Source: Ignavibacteria bacterium (GTDB lineage Bacteria; Bacteroidota; Ignavibacteria; Kapaibacteriales; Kapaibacteriaceae). From it: DNA of 64,000 nt. Position 1 is the stretch's first letter; each line of letters opens with the position of its first letter. Positions 35,568-43,942 of the stretch are shown here, piece by piece. The stretch spans positions 1,322,001 to 1,386,000 of the forward strand of contig JADJIQ010000005.1 in NCBI GenBank assembly GCA_016707005.1, read 5' to 3'. The notes under the pieces were generated by a model. That model was not told the DNA's origin. It searched no databases and saw nothing but the letters and a program-made list of their open reading frames with translations. A program made the translations under genes and the position numbers.

Positions 35568-37064
35568 TCAGGATGTTGGGAGCGAATCGAGATTGAAACA
35601 CTGAATACGGCCAGTTAAAACATCCTTAAACTCACAACTCATTCGTCCATTCGCATCGTAGCTGTACGTAATCAAGATCTCGCATCCGCGAGGTCTGCCG
35701 GCTGGCAACTTCATAAAGCCCTCCGTTATTACATTCACAAACTCTGGGTCAAGATCTTCACCTTGCGTGATCGTACAGTGAATGACCTGTTGGTCATCAT
35801 GGATAGTGAAGAATGTATCCGAATGAGTGCAGGGTATTGGAGTGTTCTTTGGTATGATCAGCGAGTTGCGGAGTGTTTCTCGGCCGTGTGCATGGCCCAT
35901 CGTAATCGTGCCATAGCTGTGATTGGTCACGTCTGTCAGTGACACCTTCGAGAGTGCCATTTTAGCTTCTTCCGTTACCGGCATCATAACTCCGCGTTCC
36001 TGGAGGATGATGCCTGCTTGCACGGCAGCTCCTAGTGCAACAGCTTCATCCGGATTGATGTGTCGCAGGGGCTCTTGACCGAACTTGGTCCTTAAGAGGT
36101 CGTGTACTGCCGGAACTCGAGTGGAACCACCGACGAGAACCACGGCGGTGATATCACGAGCCCGAAGAGACGCGTGGTCCAGAGCATCGTCGATCAGCAT
36201 TTCCGTTCGTATCAATAATGGTCGTATCCTCTCATTAAAGGTTGCGCGATCAACTGAGGTCGTTGAAAAGAGATCGCCACTTCGTAGCGTAATGTTTTGA
36301 ACGATAGACATCTGGGTGAGCTTGCGTTTCACTCGCTCTGCTTCCAACATCACCGCATTGTCTACAGAGCTGTTCCCAGAATGAATCAGGGGCATGCCGT
36401 GCTGTTCGATGAAGCTCTCGTTGAACATCTCTGCTAAAACTTTGTCAAAGTCGACGCCTCCGAGCTGATGGTCGCCTTCGGAAGAGATAACCGTCATTGA
36501 ATCTGGTGAATCAGCACGAATGACAGACACATCGAACGTGCCCCCTCCCAGATCGTATACGAGAACGTTGCCGTTGATCTTCCCAGAAGTGTTATATGCA
36601 AGAGCAGCTGCCGTGGGTTCGTTGATGATGCGCAACACGTCTAGGCTTGCAGCAGAAGCTGCATCCATGGTTGCCTTACGTCGGAACTCATCAAAGTAGG
36701 CGGGAACGGTTACCACGGCACTCATGATCGGACCGAGGACTTGCTCCGCATCTCGTCGAACGCGATCGAGAATCATGCCGCTAATGTCTACTGCTGAGTA
36801 GGCTCGACCGTCGATCACTACGTTCCAGTCAGCTTGCCCGATATTGCGCTTTACCCATCGCACTGTTCGATCTGGTGCATCGGTTGAGGCGTCAACGGCC
36901 TGGTTCCCAACAACCACCGACCCATTCTCGAGAAACGTTACGGCTGAAGCGGTGATTCGATCGCCATCAGCATTCGCAACTATCTCGGGCCTGCCGGCAG
37001 GATTAATTGTGGCTACGGCTGAGAACGTGGTGCCTAGATCAATACCAATTGCGAGATGACTCAT
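35568..37064 (-). CDS. Hsp70 family chaperone lacking the lid domain
   Basis: I start at the ATG at 37064 (MSHLAIGIDLGTTFSAV). The 498-residue product has a full nucleotide-binding domain: IGIDLGTTFS (6-15), INEPTAAALAY (147-157), VYDLGGGTFDVSVI (169-182) and VVLVGGSTRVPAV (308-320). After the linker (about 365-385) there is a shortened beta substrate-binding part (about 385-490) and no C-terminal helical lid. DnaK has about 610-640 residues. It is therefore not the housekeeping DnaK but an accessory Hsp70, first of four coupled genes. An ATPase-driven role on the products of the same operon is inferred. Confidence 0.88.
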   Translation of the reverse strand: MSHLAIGIDLGTTFSAVATINPAGRPEIVANADGDRITASAVTFLENGSVVVGNQAVDASTDAPDRTVRWVKRNIGQADWNVVIDGRAYSAVDISGMILDRVRRDAEQVLGPIMSAVVTVPAYFDEFRRKATMDAASAASLDVLRIINEPTAAALAYNTSGKINGNVLVYDLGGGTFDVSVIRADSPDSMTVISSEGDHQLGGVDFDKVLAEMFNESFIEQHGMPLIHSGNSSVDNAVMLEAERVKRKLTQMSIVQNITLRSGDLFSTTSVDRATFNERIRPLLIRTEMLIDDALDHASLRARDITAVVLVGGSTRVPAVHDLLRTKFGQEPLRHINPDEAVALGAAVQAGIILQERGVMMPVTEEAKMALSKVSLTDVTNHSYGTITMGHAHGRETLRNSLIIPKNTPIPCTHSDTFFTIHDDQQVIHCTITQGEDLDPEFVNVITEGFMKLPAGRPRGCEILITYSYDANGRMSCEFKDVLTGRIQCFNLDSLPTS

Positions 37065-37181
37065 TGTGCGTTGCTGGTGCGAAATGTTGGCGAATGCAGC
37101 CAAGATAACAAGTAGCTTGCCGACAGATCATGCCTTCTCTTCTTTAGACTGCCGCCCAATAAACCATGGCTACGCCATGAG

Positions 37182-37289
37182 CCTTTCAACCAATGGCTAC
37201 GCCATGGGCCACTGACTTTCATGATACAGATCCCAAGCCCCGAAGGGGCGTAATTACCCTAGCCCACGACGAAGTCGTGGGGGCTAGCG
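37182..37289. repeat. Multi-palindrome dispersed repeat, copy 2
   Basis: This unit matches 32373-32480 over 108 bases with about 8 mismatches and no gaps. An extra partial copy of its first palindrome (CCATGGCTACGCCATG) precedes it at about 37164-37179. Its last third supplies the 3' end of the PAP2 gene. With copy 1 it brackets the Hsp70/M48/membrane operon as direct repeats. Confidence 0.8.
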
Positions 37290-37885
37290 TTTCGTGGGGG
37301 CTTCGGCGTATACCGCAAGATCCCATAGGCCACAACGCCCCCTAACATTCCTCCGGCGATAATGTCGCTGAGGTAGTGAGCGTTGAGCATCACACGGCCG
37401 AGAGCGATGGCAATTCCTACGATCCAGAAGAGCCAGCGGAGTCGAGGGTAGACGGTGGAGCCGGAGATGGCAATGGCGAGTCCGGTTGTTGCGTGACCGC
37501 TCGGAAAGCTGTTCCAAATGTAGTCCATCTGGAATCCGAAGAGGTTCCAGTCGGTGATGCCGCGTTCGATGAGAAGGGGCGGACGGGGCCTGCACGCAAT
37601 GACCTTGATGATGTTCGCCGCAATGCCGGAGATGGCAACACTGGCAAACAGTGCGAGGTGTTTGTGCGCAAGGGAACGCATGGACCGCCATGCGATGATG
37701 GTCATCACAACACAGTAGCCAAGGATCCAGTGAGATCTGCCGATCTCTTCGAGGATGAGTCCAACGGACTTCATGCTGCTCGTCTGATGGGCGTTGATCC
37801 ACTGTGCAACGGGAACATCCAGCCACAACATTGAGATCACCATTGCAACAGCGCTGATGCCGAACGCGATGGTCTTCCGTGTCAT
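37259..37885 (-). CDS. PAP2 family membrane phosphatase
   Basis: The 208-residue product has about five membrane helices and the three PAP2 motifs: KVIACRPRPP, FPSGHATTG and GRVMLNAHYLSD. It should hydrolyse lipid phosphates such as phosphatidic acid or undecaprenyl pyrophosphate at the outer face of the inner membrane. Its last ~12 residues (PPRNASPHDFVVG) and stop codon come from the multi-palindrome repeat, so the natural C-terminus was replaced or extended. The start overlaps the stop of the large BNR gene by four bases. Confidence 0.88.
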   Translation of the reverse strand: MTRKTIAFGISAVAMVISMLWLDVPVAQWINAHQTSSMKSVGLILEEIGRSHWILGYCVVMTIIAWRSMRSLAHKHLALFASVAISGIAANIIKVIACRPRPPLLIERGITDWNLFGFQMDYIWNSFPSGHATTGLAIAISGSTVYPRLRWLFWIVGIAIALGRVMLNAHYLSDIIAGGMLGGVVAYGILRYTPKPPRNASPHDFVVG

Positions 37886-40800
37886 TTCTTCGTTGTTGGC
37901 TTTGGAACGGCAGGAAGATCCAGAGCTTTAACCGCTGCATTCAACTCTACGATCAACGAAGACTCAATGCCGTTGAGTTGATCCAATTGAGATGTAGCAT
38001 CGGAAGACAAACGATCGAACAAATCGTAGGTCTGCTGTGTTGGACGTCGGTCAGCACTTGCGGCCACGCTGGAGAGCGAGGCGATCTTGTTGTTGAGTTT
38101 TACGGGATAGTTCAAGAGATCTTGGAAGGCCTTTGCCTTCGTTTGAACGAGCGCGTTCTCAATGGTCGTGAGCGAGTCGGTGATCTTCTTGGCAAGTGTT
38201 GAAGCGTTCTTCGTAATAGTGGTGTCGAGGTCCTTCCAACGAGCCGACGTGGCGTTGACGCTCGAACGAACTTCTCTCAATCGCTTGATCGACTTGTGAA
38301 CGTCAGTGAGTTTGGCGTTGATCTTCTGATGAAGATCGAACTGTGCCTGCAGGTCTTCAGTTGGTGTTGTGAGGCGCGGATCCATCCTGATCTCGAAGTT
38401 CACGCTCTGTGTATCAGCACCAAGACTGAATTGAGCGATGTATTGACCAGGCATTGCGAGTGGACCTTCAGTGCCGCCACCCCAAAGCATAGCGCCTTCA
38501 AGGTCTTCTGCAGCGGGCCAGCGCATGTCCCAAACGAATCTGTTGAGCCCCTTCCGGAGTGTAAGAGCATCGCCTGACGGACGATGCAAGGAGTCGAGAT
38601 AGAAGTTGTTCTCCTGCTTGAAAGGTTCACCCTTCACATCCTTGATGCTCGAGAACGTGATGATGCTGTCGCCCTTCGCCGTGCGAATGGTGAGCCGCAT
38701 CTCTTTCGACGTCGTGTCACGCAATACATACTGCAACAACACGCCATTCGGGGCGTTCTGTCCAACGCTCATCGTTGGGCTAGACCAAGAGCCCCCTGAC
38801 ACACGATAGGTGTGACGGGGCGTGAGGGCGGTGAGCTGACGTTTCGCATTGGCATCGAACTGATGAAGGGGCGTGAGATCATCCAAGATCCAGAATGATC
38901 GTCCATGCGTACAAACAACGAGATCCTTCTCCGTTGGATGGATGACAAGATCGTGCACGGGTGTTGTAGGGAGATTGAGTCGGAAAAGACTCCACGTACT
39001 CCCGGCATCGAACGAGATATAGATGCCTCGCTCAGTACCGGCATACAGAAGCCCCTTGCGGAACGGATCTTCTCTCACAACACGAACAAACGCACCCTTG
39101 GGAATTCCCTTGGTAATGAGCGACCACGATGAGCCGTTGTTTGTTGTCTTGTAGATGTAGGGGGCATCATCACCGTGTTTGTAGCGGTTGACTGCAGCAT
39201 AGGCCGTTGCGCCATCGAATGGTGATGGCTCGATGATGCTTACGAGCGATTCCTGCATGCCGCTTGGAGTAACGTTGGTCCATGATGAGCCGTTGTTGGT
39301 GCTCACATGAATGAGGCCGCAATCACTGCCGGACCATAGTGTTCCGCTCGCTACGGGAGACTCGGCAAAGGTGAAGATGGTGTTGTAGACTTCAACACCG
39401 GTGTTGTCCTTGGTGATCGGTCCGCCGGAAGCTATCTGCTTTGTTGTGTCATTGCGCGTGAGATCGCCGCTGATCTTGGTCCAACTCATGCCTTCGTTGG
39501 TGCTGCGCCATACATGCTGTGATGTGGTGTACATCACTGTTGGGTTGTTCGGAGAGAAGACGATGGGGAAGGTCCACTGGAAACGTTCGCCGCGGTCCTT
39601 AGCCCCTTCTCCGATCGGGTTGTTGGGATAGACCGAGATGTCCTGCTCCTGATTGAGCTTCATGGACTTGCGTCCGAGATACCCCGAATAGTTTCCACCG
39701 AACGTGATGTCGGGATCTGTAGGATGGGGGATCACGTACCCGCTCTCGAAACCGGCGACGGGATACCAATCGCTTCTGTCGATGGACCAGCCACCGATGA
39801 TCCGGCTTGGGATGGAGCACGTGGTGTTGTCTTGCTGTGCACCGTAGAGTCGGTACGGGAAGTGCCGGTCCACGCTCACATGGTAGAACTGCGCCGTTGC
39901 TACGTCGTCCTCCGTCCAATGTCGTCCGCCATCTTCACTCACAACGGCTCCGCCATCATCGCCGATGATCATGCGTTTCGGATCCGTTGGATCGATCCAC
40001 AGATCGTGATGGTCGCCGTGATTGGAGCCCATTCCGGAGAACGTACGACCGCCGTCGATGCTCTTATGCCAGCCGACATTCAGAACGTAAACAACGTTAG
40101 CATCTTTCGGATCGGCATAGACGTGGTTGAAGTACCACGGACGTTGACGAAGATCTGCCGATGTACTCGTGCGACTCCACGAGCTTCCTCCATCAACACT
40201 CTTGAAGAGTCCGCCATTCTCACCCTCGATCATCGCCCACACAAGATTGCGTTGTGCGCGAGACACATCAACGTTGATCTTCCCAAGCAATCCCTTTGGC
40301 ATTCCCGGATTGGCTGTGATCTCCTTCCACGTCTCTCCGCCGTCCGTACTCTTGAAGAGTCCGGACCCTTTGCCTCCGCTGCTCATGCTGTAGGCATTGC
40401 GGTAGGCCTGCCAGAGCGATGCATAGACGATGCGCGGATTGTTCGGATCCATCTTCAGCGTCATTCCGCCCGTGCTGTCATTGCGGAACAACACCTTGCG
40501 CCAGTTCTTTCCGCCGTCGGTACTCTTGAAGATCCCACGTTCGGCATTGGCCGTGAAGACATTCCCCATGGAGGAGACAAGCACCACATCTGCATCGTCG
40601 GGGTGGACGATGATGTCGGCGATCATCTGCGCATCCTTGAGCCCGATGTGTTGCCAGGTGTTGCCACCGTCCGTTGTGCGATACATGCCATCGCCCGGGG
40701 AGATGTTGCCGCGGATATCTGTTTCGCCCATGCCAACGTAGACCACATTTGGGTCGGAGGGGGCGATGGTGATAGCACCAACACTCGAAGACGTGAAGGT

Positions 40801-41058
40801 TGTGTCGCTCACCGCACGCCATGTCTCGCCGCCATCCTCTGTCTTCCAAACGCCGCCGCCCGTTGCCCCGAAGTAATACGTGGAGCGCAGATCCCGATGT
40901 CCGGCAACCGCTAACGACCGACCCGCTCTGAACGGTCCGATGTTTCGGAACTGCATCGCACGAAAGGCGATATCGAGTTCTGCTGTTGTTGGCGTTGACT
41001 GAGCAACAAGGTTTGTTGCAAGAAGAATGAAGGCGAGACAGACGGCGGCTGGTTTCAT
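37882..41058 (-). CDS. Large secreted VPS10/BNR-repeat protein
   Basis: This 1058-residue protein starts at 41058 with a signal peptide (KPAAVCLAFILLATNLVAQ); the frame to 41136 is rejected. From residue ~35 the pattern RNIGPFRAGRS and repeated motifs of the type WKTEDGGETW, MYRTTDGGNTW and FKSTDGGKNW mark a sortilin-like beta-propeller with many BNR/Asp-box turns. The C-terminal ~300 residues hold a beta-rich region and helices (KINAKLTDVHKSIKRL). Homologues are widely annotated as glycosyl hydrolase or VPS10-domain proteins without tested activity. It overlaps its neighbours on both sides by four bases, in an operon behind a cobalamin riboswitch. Confidence 0.85.
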   Translation of the reverse strand: MKPAAVCLAFILLATNLVAQSTPTTAELDIAFRAMQFRNIGPFRAGRSLAVAGHRDLRSTYYFGATGGGVWKTEDGGETWRAVSDTTFTSSSVGAITIAPSDPNVVYVGMGETDIRGNISPGDGMYRTTDGGNTWQHIGLKDAQMIADIIVHPDDADVVLVSSMGNVFTANAERGIFKSTDGGKNWRKVLFRNDSTGGMTLKMDPNNPRIVYASLWQAYRNAYSMSSGGKGSGLFKSTDGGETWKEITANPGMPKGLLGKINVDVSRAQRNLVWAMIEGENGGLFKSVDGGSSWSRTSTSADLRQRPWYFNHVYADPKDANVVYVLNVGWHKSIDGGRTFSGMGSNHGDHHDLWIDPTDPKRMIIGDDGGAVVSEDGGRHWTEDDVATAQFYHVSVDRHFPYRLYGAQQDNTTCSIPSRIIGGWSIDRSDWYPVAGFESGYVIPHPTDPDITFGGNYSGYLGRKSMKLNQEQDISVYPNNPIGEGAKDRGERFQWTFPIVFSPNNPTVMYTTSQHVWRSTNEGMSWTKISGDLTRNDTTKQIASGGPITKDNTGVEVYNTIFTFAESPVASGTLWSGSDCGLIHVSTNNGSSWTNVTPSGMQESLVSIIEPSPFDGATAYAAVNRYKHGDDAPYIYKTTNNGSSWSLITKGIPKGAFVRVVREDPFRKGLLYAGTERGIYISFDAGSTWSLFRLNLPTTPVHDLVIHPTEKDLVVCTHGRSFWILDDLTPLHQFDANAKRQLTALTPRHTYRVSGGSWSSPTMSVGQNAPNGVLLQYVLRDTTSKEMRLTIRTAKGDSIITFSSIKDVKGEPFKQENNFYLDSLHRPSGDALTLRKGLNRFVWDMRWPAAEDLEGAMLWGGGTEGPLAMPGQYIAQFSLGADTQSVNFEIRMDPRLTTPTEDLQAQFDLHQKINAKLTDVHKSIKRLREVRSSVNATSARWKDLDTTITKNASTLAKKITDSLTTIENALVQTKAKAFQDLLNYPVKLNNKIASLSSVAASADRRPTQQTYDLFDRLSSDATSQLDQLNGIESSLIVELNAAVKALDLPAVPKPTTKK

Positions 41059-42314
41059 CGCATCAGGGTGATGGCGGATGTGCCATCGCTGACCACATAC
41101 ACGCCGGTTGGAAGAGAAGACACGTCGATCGTACACGAACCCGAATCTACGGTCTGCACGGCAGTTCTTCTACCTTCAAGTGTGCTCACGGTGATCGTTG
41201 CCGATACATCGAACGGCAGCGTTAGCCGCGCCCCGGGAGCATAGATGGCGCGTGGTGTTGAGACGGCGAAAGGGGCTCCTTCTGCAACCGATACCGCTTG
41301 GTCGAGGTCATACACGGCTACGTTGCGTTCTACTGCATAGCCCCCTGCAACAAAAGCGCGGGTGACCCAGAGATCTCGACCGTTGATGACGATACCTTCG
41401 GGCTTGGCGTCGAGCAGCACAGCGCCAACACGTTGGCCCGTTGCAATGTCGAAGACCCGTACATCCCCAGCAAAGGTGGAAACGTAGAGGCGACCGTTGT
41501 TGATGGTTGCTTCACGCGGACCGTCGAATCCTGAAGTACCGGTGAAAATGGTGTCCACGGCACTGTTCGTGAGGAGATCCACAACCACTACCCAATGCGA
41601 TCCGTTCACCGTGATATAGGCACTGTCTCCACTCACAGCAAAATGGTTGGGCGTGTCTCCTACAACCAAGGATGTGCGTGCCGAGCCAAGCTGTGTTTGT
41701 TTCCAGATATCGAAGAGTCCGGTGGGTTGACCAAAGTTGCCCTCGCTCAACACTAACAGGCACTGCGTGTTTGTTGATGTCACATACCGCATGGACTGCT
41801 GCGGATTGGGTCCGGCTTGATACTGTACGCTATCACCTGACTCCAACGTGACCTGCACAACCGTCCCCGGGTCTGTGAACGACGGACGTTGGCTAACGTA
41901 GATGGCAGAACCGCCAAGAGTTGTGGAGACGGATGAAACAGGGCCGGAGTACACTGTACCCTTCGACTCCTGAGTGCTCAATGCGAACTTCTCTACGGAG
42001 TTCCCAACAGCGATGTAGAGCGCGTCTGCAGACTCCGATATTCCAACGCGTGAAGCCGCAACAAGGGCCCATGGGAACGTGTGCAAGCGAACCGTTTGCA
42101 ATGTTGATGGGTCGATCTGCACCCATGCAGCAGGGGAATCTCCTTGGTCCGACACATCGTTGAAGTTGACGTCATTCCGCGTGCACAATACGTGCATCAG
42201 CCCCTTGGCCTTGAAGACATTGACCGGTCCGGCCGGTGTTTGAGCGATACGTTGCGCCGAGAGAGAGAACGTGGCCGTTAGGCACACAACAACGAACGAG
42301 AGAAGACCACGCAT
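41055..42314 (-). CDS. Secreted YncE-like beta-propeller protein behind a cobalamin riboswitch
   Basis: The 419-residue product has a signal peptide (RGLLSFVVVCLTATFSLSA), then YncE/YVTN-like repeats typical of seven-bladed propellers (for example VVVDLLTNSAVDTIFTGTSG, VRVFDIATGQRVGAVLL) and a C-terminal domain resembling a T9SS sorting domain (ITVSTLEGRR, then SLPTGVYVV). It is expected on the cell surface. The cobalamin riboswitch in its leader links it to vitamin B12 uptake; in Bacteroidota propeller proteins of this kind are known near btuB genes. No btuB is beside it here. A ribosome site AAAGGAG precedes the ATG. Confidence 0.8.
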   Translation of the reverse strand: MRGLLSFVVVCLTATFSLSAQRIAQTPAGPVNVFKAKGLMHVLCTRNDVNFNDVSDQGDSPAAWVQIDPSTLQTVRLHTFPWALVAASRVGISESADALYIAVGNSVEKFALSTQESKGTVYSGPVSSVSTTLGGSAIYVSQRPSFTDPGTVVQVTLESGDSVQYQAGPNPQQSMRYVTSTNTQCLLVLSEGNFGQPTGLFDIWKQTQLGSARTSLVVGDTPNHFAVSGDSAYITVNGSHWVVVVDLLTNSAVDTIFTGTSGFDGPREATINNGRLYVSTFAGDVRVFDIATGQRVGAVLLDAKPEGIVINGRDLWVTRAFVAGGYAVERNVAVYDLDQAVSVAEGAPFAVSTPRAIYAPGARLTLPFDVSATITVSTLEGRRTAVQTVDSGSCTIDVSSLPTGVYVVSDGTSAITLMR

Positions 42315-42330
42315 AGCGTGCTCCTTTGAT

Positions 42331-42371
42331 GATGGCCGCCATGATGCGTGGCGGAGGGGTTCGCTGACCCC
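42331..42371 (-). promoter_or_regulatory. Possible expression platform of the cobalamin riboswitch
   Basis: Between the aptamer and the gene start two hairpins can form: GGGGT/ACCCC (42356-42360 with 42367-42371) and CCGCCA/TGGCGG (42336-42341 with 42349-42354). The second lies just upstream of the AAAGGAG site, so control of translation is plausible. There is no T tract. Confidence 0.45.
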
Positions 42372-42382
42372 ATGTAGATGAT

Positions 42383-42560
42383 CGATGTGGCAGGTCTTCC
42401 GGCTTCGGCGTCATCCTTCCCATTCACCTTCCCATTGAACGTCATCAACGTTTCAACAGTGGCTGCCCTCAGGGGGCTAGAACGGGTCGTCAACCGTTAC
42501 GGCGGCGCAACCGCGCACGATTCACACGTGCTTCCCTCACAGCACCGTCAACAAGACGGT
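42383..42560 (-). promoter_or_regulatory. Cobalamin (B12) riboswitch
   Basis: Read on the minus strand this leader contains the conserved cobalamin aptamer elements in order: GGTGCTGTGAGGGAAGC, then GTGAATC, then GCCACTG, and the hallmark GCCGGAAGACCTGCC (42389-42403). It ends about 70 bases before the start of the propeller gene at 42314. High B12 would be expected to reduce expression of the propeller-BNR-PAP2 operon. The 5' limit is approximate. Confidence 0.85.
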
Positions 42561-42582
42561 GACCACATCGGGAGGGCAAAGT

Positions 42583-42660
42583 TAATGTGCTAATGTGCTA
42601 ATGTGCTAATCTGCTAATGTGCTAATCTGCTAATGTGCTAATCTGCTAATGTGCTAATGG
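42583..42660. repeat. 8-bp tandem array TAATSTGC
   Basis: Nine full copies of an 8-base unit, TAATGTGC or TAATCTGC, run head to tail, with the two forms alternating from the third copy on, plus a final TAATGG. It lies between the divergent riboswitch leader and the MFS gene and may influence promoter spacing there. No spacers are present, so it is not a CRISPR. Confidence 0.9.
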
Positions 42661-42687
42661 GTGGTTGGACGGCTCGTATCTTGCGGA

Positions 42688-43881
42688 ATGCAAACTCGCG
42701 CTATGCTTTATGTCGTTTGTTGGCTCTCCGTAGTGAGTGCCGGCATCGCAGCCACCTTATTCAGTGTCTATCTGCCCCTTATCGCCGCTGAACTGTCAGG
42801 GGGCTCTGCAACACCCGCCCAGATCGGTCAGACCGGTTCCTTTGCCGGCAGCGCCTTTCTTGTTGGTTGGGCTATTGGTGCATTTGCCCTTGGTGTTGCA
42901 GGCGACCGTATCGGCCGGAAGATGGCTCTCTTTGCAAGTGTTCTCATGTGTTCGCTTGGGATCGTTGGTACAGCATTCGCCCCAACCCTTCCCATCCTCG
43001 TTGCCATCAGATTCCTGACCGGCGCAGGAGCGGGCGGCATTCTTCTCATGGCCACGGTGATGATCTCCGAAGCATGGTCCACCGGAAACCGAGCGCGAAT
43101 GGTGGGCATCATGATGAATGCCTTTCCCGTTGGACTCATTCTCTCCGGCCTGGTCGCACAGAATATTGCCGATTGGAGAACCGCCTATCTCATCGGGGGA
43201 GGCACCATTGTCTTAGCTGCAGCCGTGCTCATTGTCACAAAAGAATCAAGCCTTTGGCAACGCAGCGGGAAACACTCCTTACATCAACTCATTGAGCCTG
43301 CCCACCGCAACGATCTCATTGTTGGTGTGATGTTGTTCGGCACAATGCTCATTGGACTCTGGGCCGTCTTCGTATGGATGCCAACCTGGGTTCACAAGAT
43401 GAGCGCACCAGAGATGGCACAGCAGAATCGCGGCATCGTCAACATTATGTTAGGGGGCGGATGTCTCGTAGGCGGACTTGTGGCCGGACCACTCTCCAAT
43501 GGCTTTGGCAGGCGTACCGCCGCCGCTATCGGATATGCAGGGTGCATCATTCTCACCGCTGCTACCTTCCTTACCGGACTCACGCCCGGCGCGATGTTGT
43601 TCTCCATGGCCTTCCTTCTCGCCCTCTGCATCGGCGTCAACCAGGGCGTCCTCGGCACCTACCTCGCCGAGCTCTTCCCAACAGGTATCAGAGCTGCCGC
43701 CGTTGGCATCAGCATGAATGCCGGACGTCTCCTCACAGCCATTGCTGTGATCTTCATGGGAGTGCTTGTTGAACACCTCGGTGGATACAACAACGCCATC
43801 TTCGTATTCAGCGGCGCCTACGTAGTGGGGCTGATCACGGTGTGGTTTGCGAGAGAAACCAGGGATCATGAAATGTTATGA
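42688..43881 (+). CDS. MFS transporter, aromatic-acid/sugar type
   Basis: I start at the ATG at 42688 (MQTRAMLYVVCWL). The ~397-residue product has twelve hydrophobic helices and the MFS motif DRIGRK after helix 2 (about residue 73), with a related NGFGRR in the second half. It is an inner-membrane secondary transporter; similarity in layout is to the sugar/aromatic acid:H+ symporters. The substrate is not known. A TATCTTG box ends 4 bases before the ATG. The stop codon TGA lies in a TTATGACG-type tandem array. Confidence 0.85.
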   Translation: MQTRAMLYVVCWLSVVSAGIAATLFSVYLPLIAAELSGGSATPAQIGQTGSFAGSAFLVGWAIGAFALGVAGDRIGRKMALFASVLMCSLGIVGTAFAPTLPILVAIRFLTGAGAGGILLMATVMISEAWSTGNRARMVGIMMNAFPVGLILSGLVAQNIADWRTAYLIGGGTIVLAAAVLIVTKESSLWQRSGKHSLHQLIEPAHRNDLIVGVMLFGTMLIGLWAVFVWMPTWVHKMSAPEMAQQNRGIVNIMLGGGCLVGGLVAGPLSNGFGRRTAAAIGYAGCIILTAATFLTGLTPGAMLFSMAFLLALCIGVNQGVLGTYLAELFPTGIRAAAVGISMNAGRLLTAIAVIFMGVLVEHLGGYNNAIFVFSGAYVVGLITVWFARETRDHEML

Positions 43882-43942
43882 CGTTATGACAATTATGACG
43901 CTATGACAATTATGACGCTATGACGAATATGACGTTATGACA
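43875..43942. repeat. TTATGAC tandem array A
   Basis: About eight units of 8 or 9 bases (TTATGACG and YTATGACAA alternating, a 17-bp higher period) fill the gap between the convergent MFS and HAD genes. The array supplies the stop codons of both genes. Related arrays occur at 44545, 45064 and 49250. Confidence 0.85.

Noticed and set aside
39724..40914. Open frame of 396 codons on the plus strand
   Set aside because: It lies entirely antisense to the large BNR gene, whose repeat motifs and signal peptide are clear. The product has no family pattern.
42583..42660. CRISPR array
   Set aside because: The 8-bp units are directly adjacent with no spacers and there are no cas genes. The same applies to the TTATGAC arrays and the 102-bp TPR repeats.
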